15,124 nucleotides of DNA from Thermococcus sp. (lineage in GTDB: Archaea > Methanobacteriota_B > Thermococci > Thermococcales > Thermococcaceae): NCBI GenBank assembly GCA_027035445.1, contig JALVUT010000105.1:1-15124 (forward strand), read 5' to 3'. A program made the position numbers and the translations under genes. The notes beneath the pieces were generated by a model that saw only the letters and a list, made by a program, of their open reading frames with translations, had not been told where the DNA came from and searched no databases. Of the stretch, positions 14,847 to 15,124 are shown one piece after another. Numbering within the stretch: the stretch's first letter is position 1; the number at the start of each line of letters is the position of its first letter.

Positions 14847-15124
14847 TCACCTCAGGTATTCCTCGATGATTGTGAGTGCCTTTTCGATTTTATCCCCCTC
14901 GCAGACACAGCCCAGCACCTCCCTCTTTCCGCCGGAGTTAGTGCCCAGCCCTTTAAGCCGGGCAATAGCCTCGGCTATGTCTATTCTCTCCGCCTCCGCC
15001 GGGGAGATTCTGAAGTAGGCCTGCGCCTTTCCGTGGAAGTTCTTATTGACTACGACCGCGCCGCGGTAGTCCAGCTCCCAGACGAGCTTCCTGGCGACCT
15101 TGGAGATCACGTTGAAGGGGCTCT
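14847..15124 (-). CDS. DHH-family phosphoesterase, C-terminal part (runs off the right edge)
   Basis: The C-terminal 91 residues or so of a protein whose frame is open to the window edge. The GTG at 15110 is an internal valine, since coding continues upstream (SPFN before VISK). The visible part matches a DHHA1 substrate-binding domain: a beta-strand DYRGAVVVNKNFHGKAQAYFRIS, then GLGTNSGGKREVLGCVCEGDK, in which the GG-K/H-R stretch corresponds to the conserved GGGH-type loop. The N-terminal DHH catalytic domain lies outside. Relatives include NrnA-type enzymes, which degrade oligoribonucleotides and dephosphorylate 3'-phosphoadenosine 5'-phosphate (PAP). Next to APS kinase, a PAP phosphatase role is attractive but rests on context. 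The stop is 5 bases ahead of the phosphodiesterase ATG. Confidence 0.75.
   Translation of the reverse strand, partial: SPFNVISKVARKLVWELDYRGAVVVNKNFHGKAQAYFRISPAEAERIDIAEAIARLKGLGTNSGGKREVLGCVCEGDKIEKALTIIEEYLR

Noticed and set aside
15108..15110. A GTG that could be taken as the start of the DHH-family gene.
   Set aside because: The frame remains open to the window edge and the visible protein is only a C-terminal DHHA1-like domain, so the GTG is an internal valine.

Overview
The window reads as chromosomal DNA of a hyperthermophilic euryarchaeon of the order Thermococcales, most likely Thermococcus. Supporting signs are archaeal BRE/TATA-type promoters a short way ahead of genes, GGTGA-type ribosome binding sites, frequent GTG starts, heavy use of AGG/AGA and ATA codons in GC-rich genes, and a galactoside gene cluster of the Pyrococcus furiosus type (galactokinase next to a GH57 alpha-galactosidase). 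No tRNA, rRNA, CRISPR array or insertion sequence was recognised.

Layout: (1) Positions 1-749 (minus strand) hold a decayed, AT-richer archaeal AAA ATPase gene with two in-frame stops and missing segments. (2) Positions 762-3877 (minus) form a tight operon, pxpA-pxpB-pxpC (ATP-dependent 5-oxoprolinase), followed by a 64-aa protein resembling the tail of sodium-pump decarboxylase gamma subunits and a biotin carboxyl carrier protein. (3) Divergently, at 4124-5739 (plus), a 33-aa single-helix membrane protein precedes a PutP-like sodium:solute symporter. The 246-bp region between the two units carries both promoters and AT-rich inverted repeats. (4) An unrecognised 157-aa protein lies at 5710-6183 (minus). 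(5) Positions 6269-12027 are a galactoside utilisation island: galK, GH57 alpha-galactosidase and an MFS transporter in one plus-strand operon, then a GH1 beta-glycosidase (minus) divergent from galT (plus). (6) Positions 12073-15124 (minus) are the distal part of a sulfate-activation-type operon: DHH-family phosphoesterase (cut by the right edge), alkaline-phosphatase-superfamily phosphodiesterase, APS kinase (cysC) and a TauE/SafE permease.

How they fit together: the PxpABC proteins would turn 5-oxoproline, which forms spontaneously from glutamine and glutamate at high temperature, back into glutamate; the divergent symporter is a candidate importer of 5-oxoproline or proline. In the gal island the MFS protein would import galactosides, the GH57 and GH1 enzymes would release galactose from alpha- and beta-linked substrates, and GalK plus GalT would feed it through the Leloir pathway; no epimerase (galE) is in the window. 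In the last cluster CysC would make PAPS, the DHH protein is placed where a PAP or oligonucleotide phosphatase would be useful, and TauE/SafE may move sulfate, sulfite or an organosulfonate. No PAPS reductase or sulfotransferase is visible here, so the use of PAPS is open.
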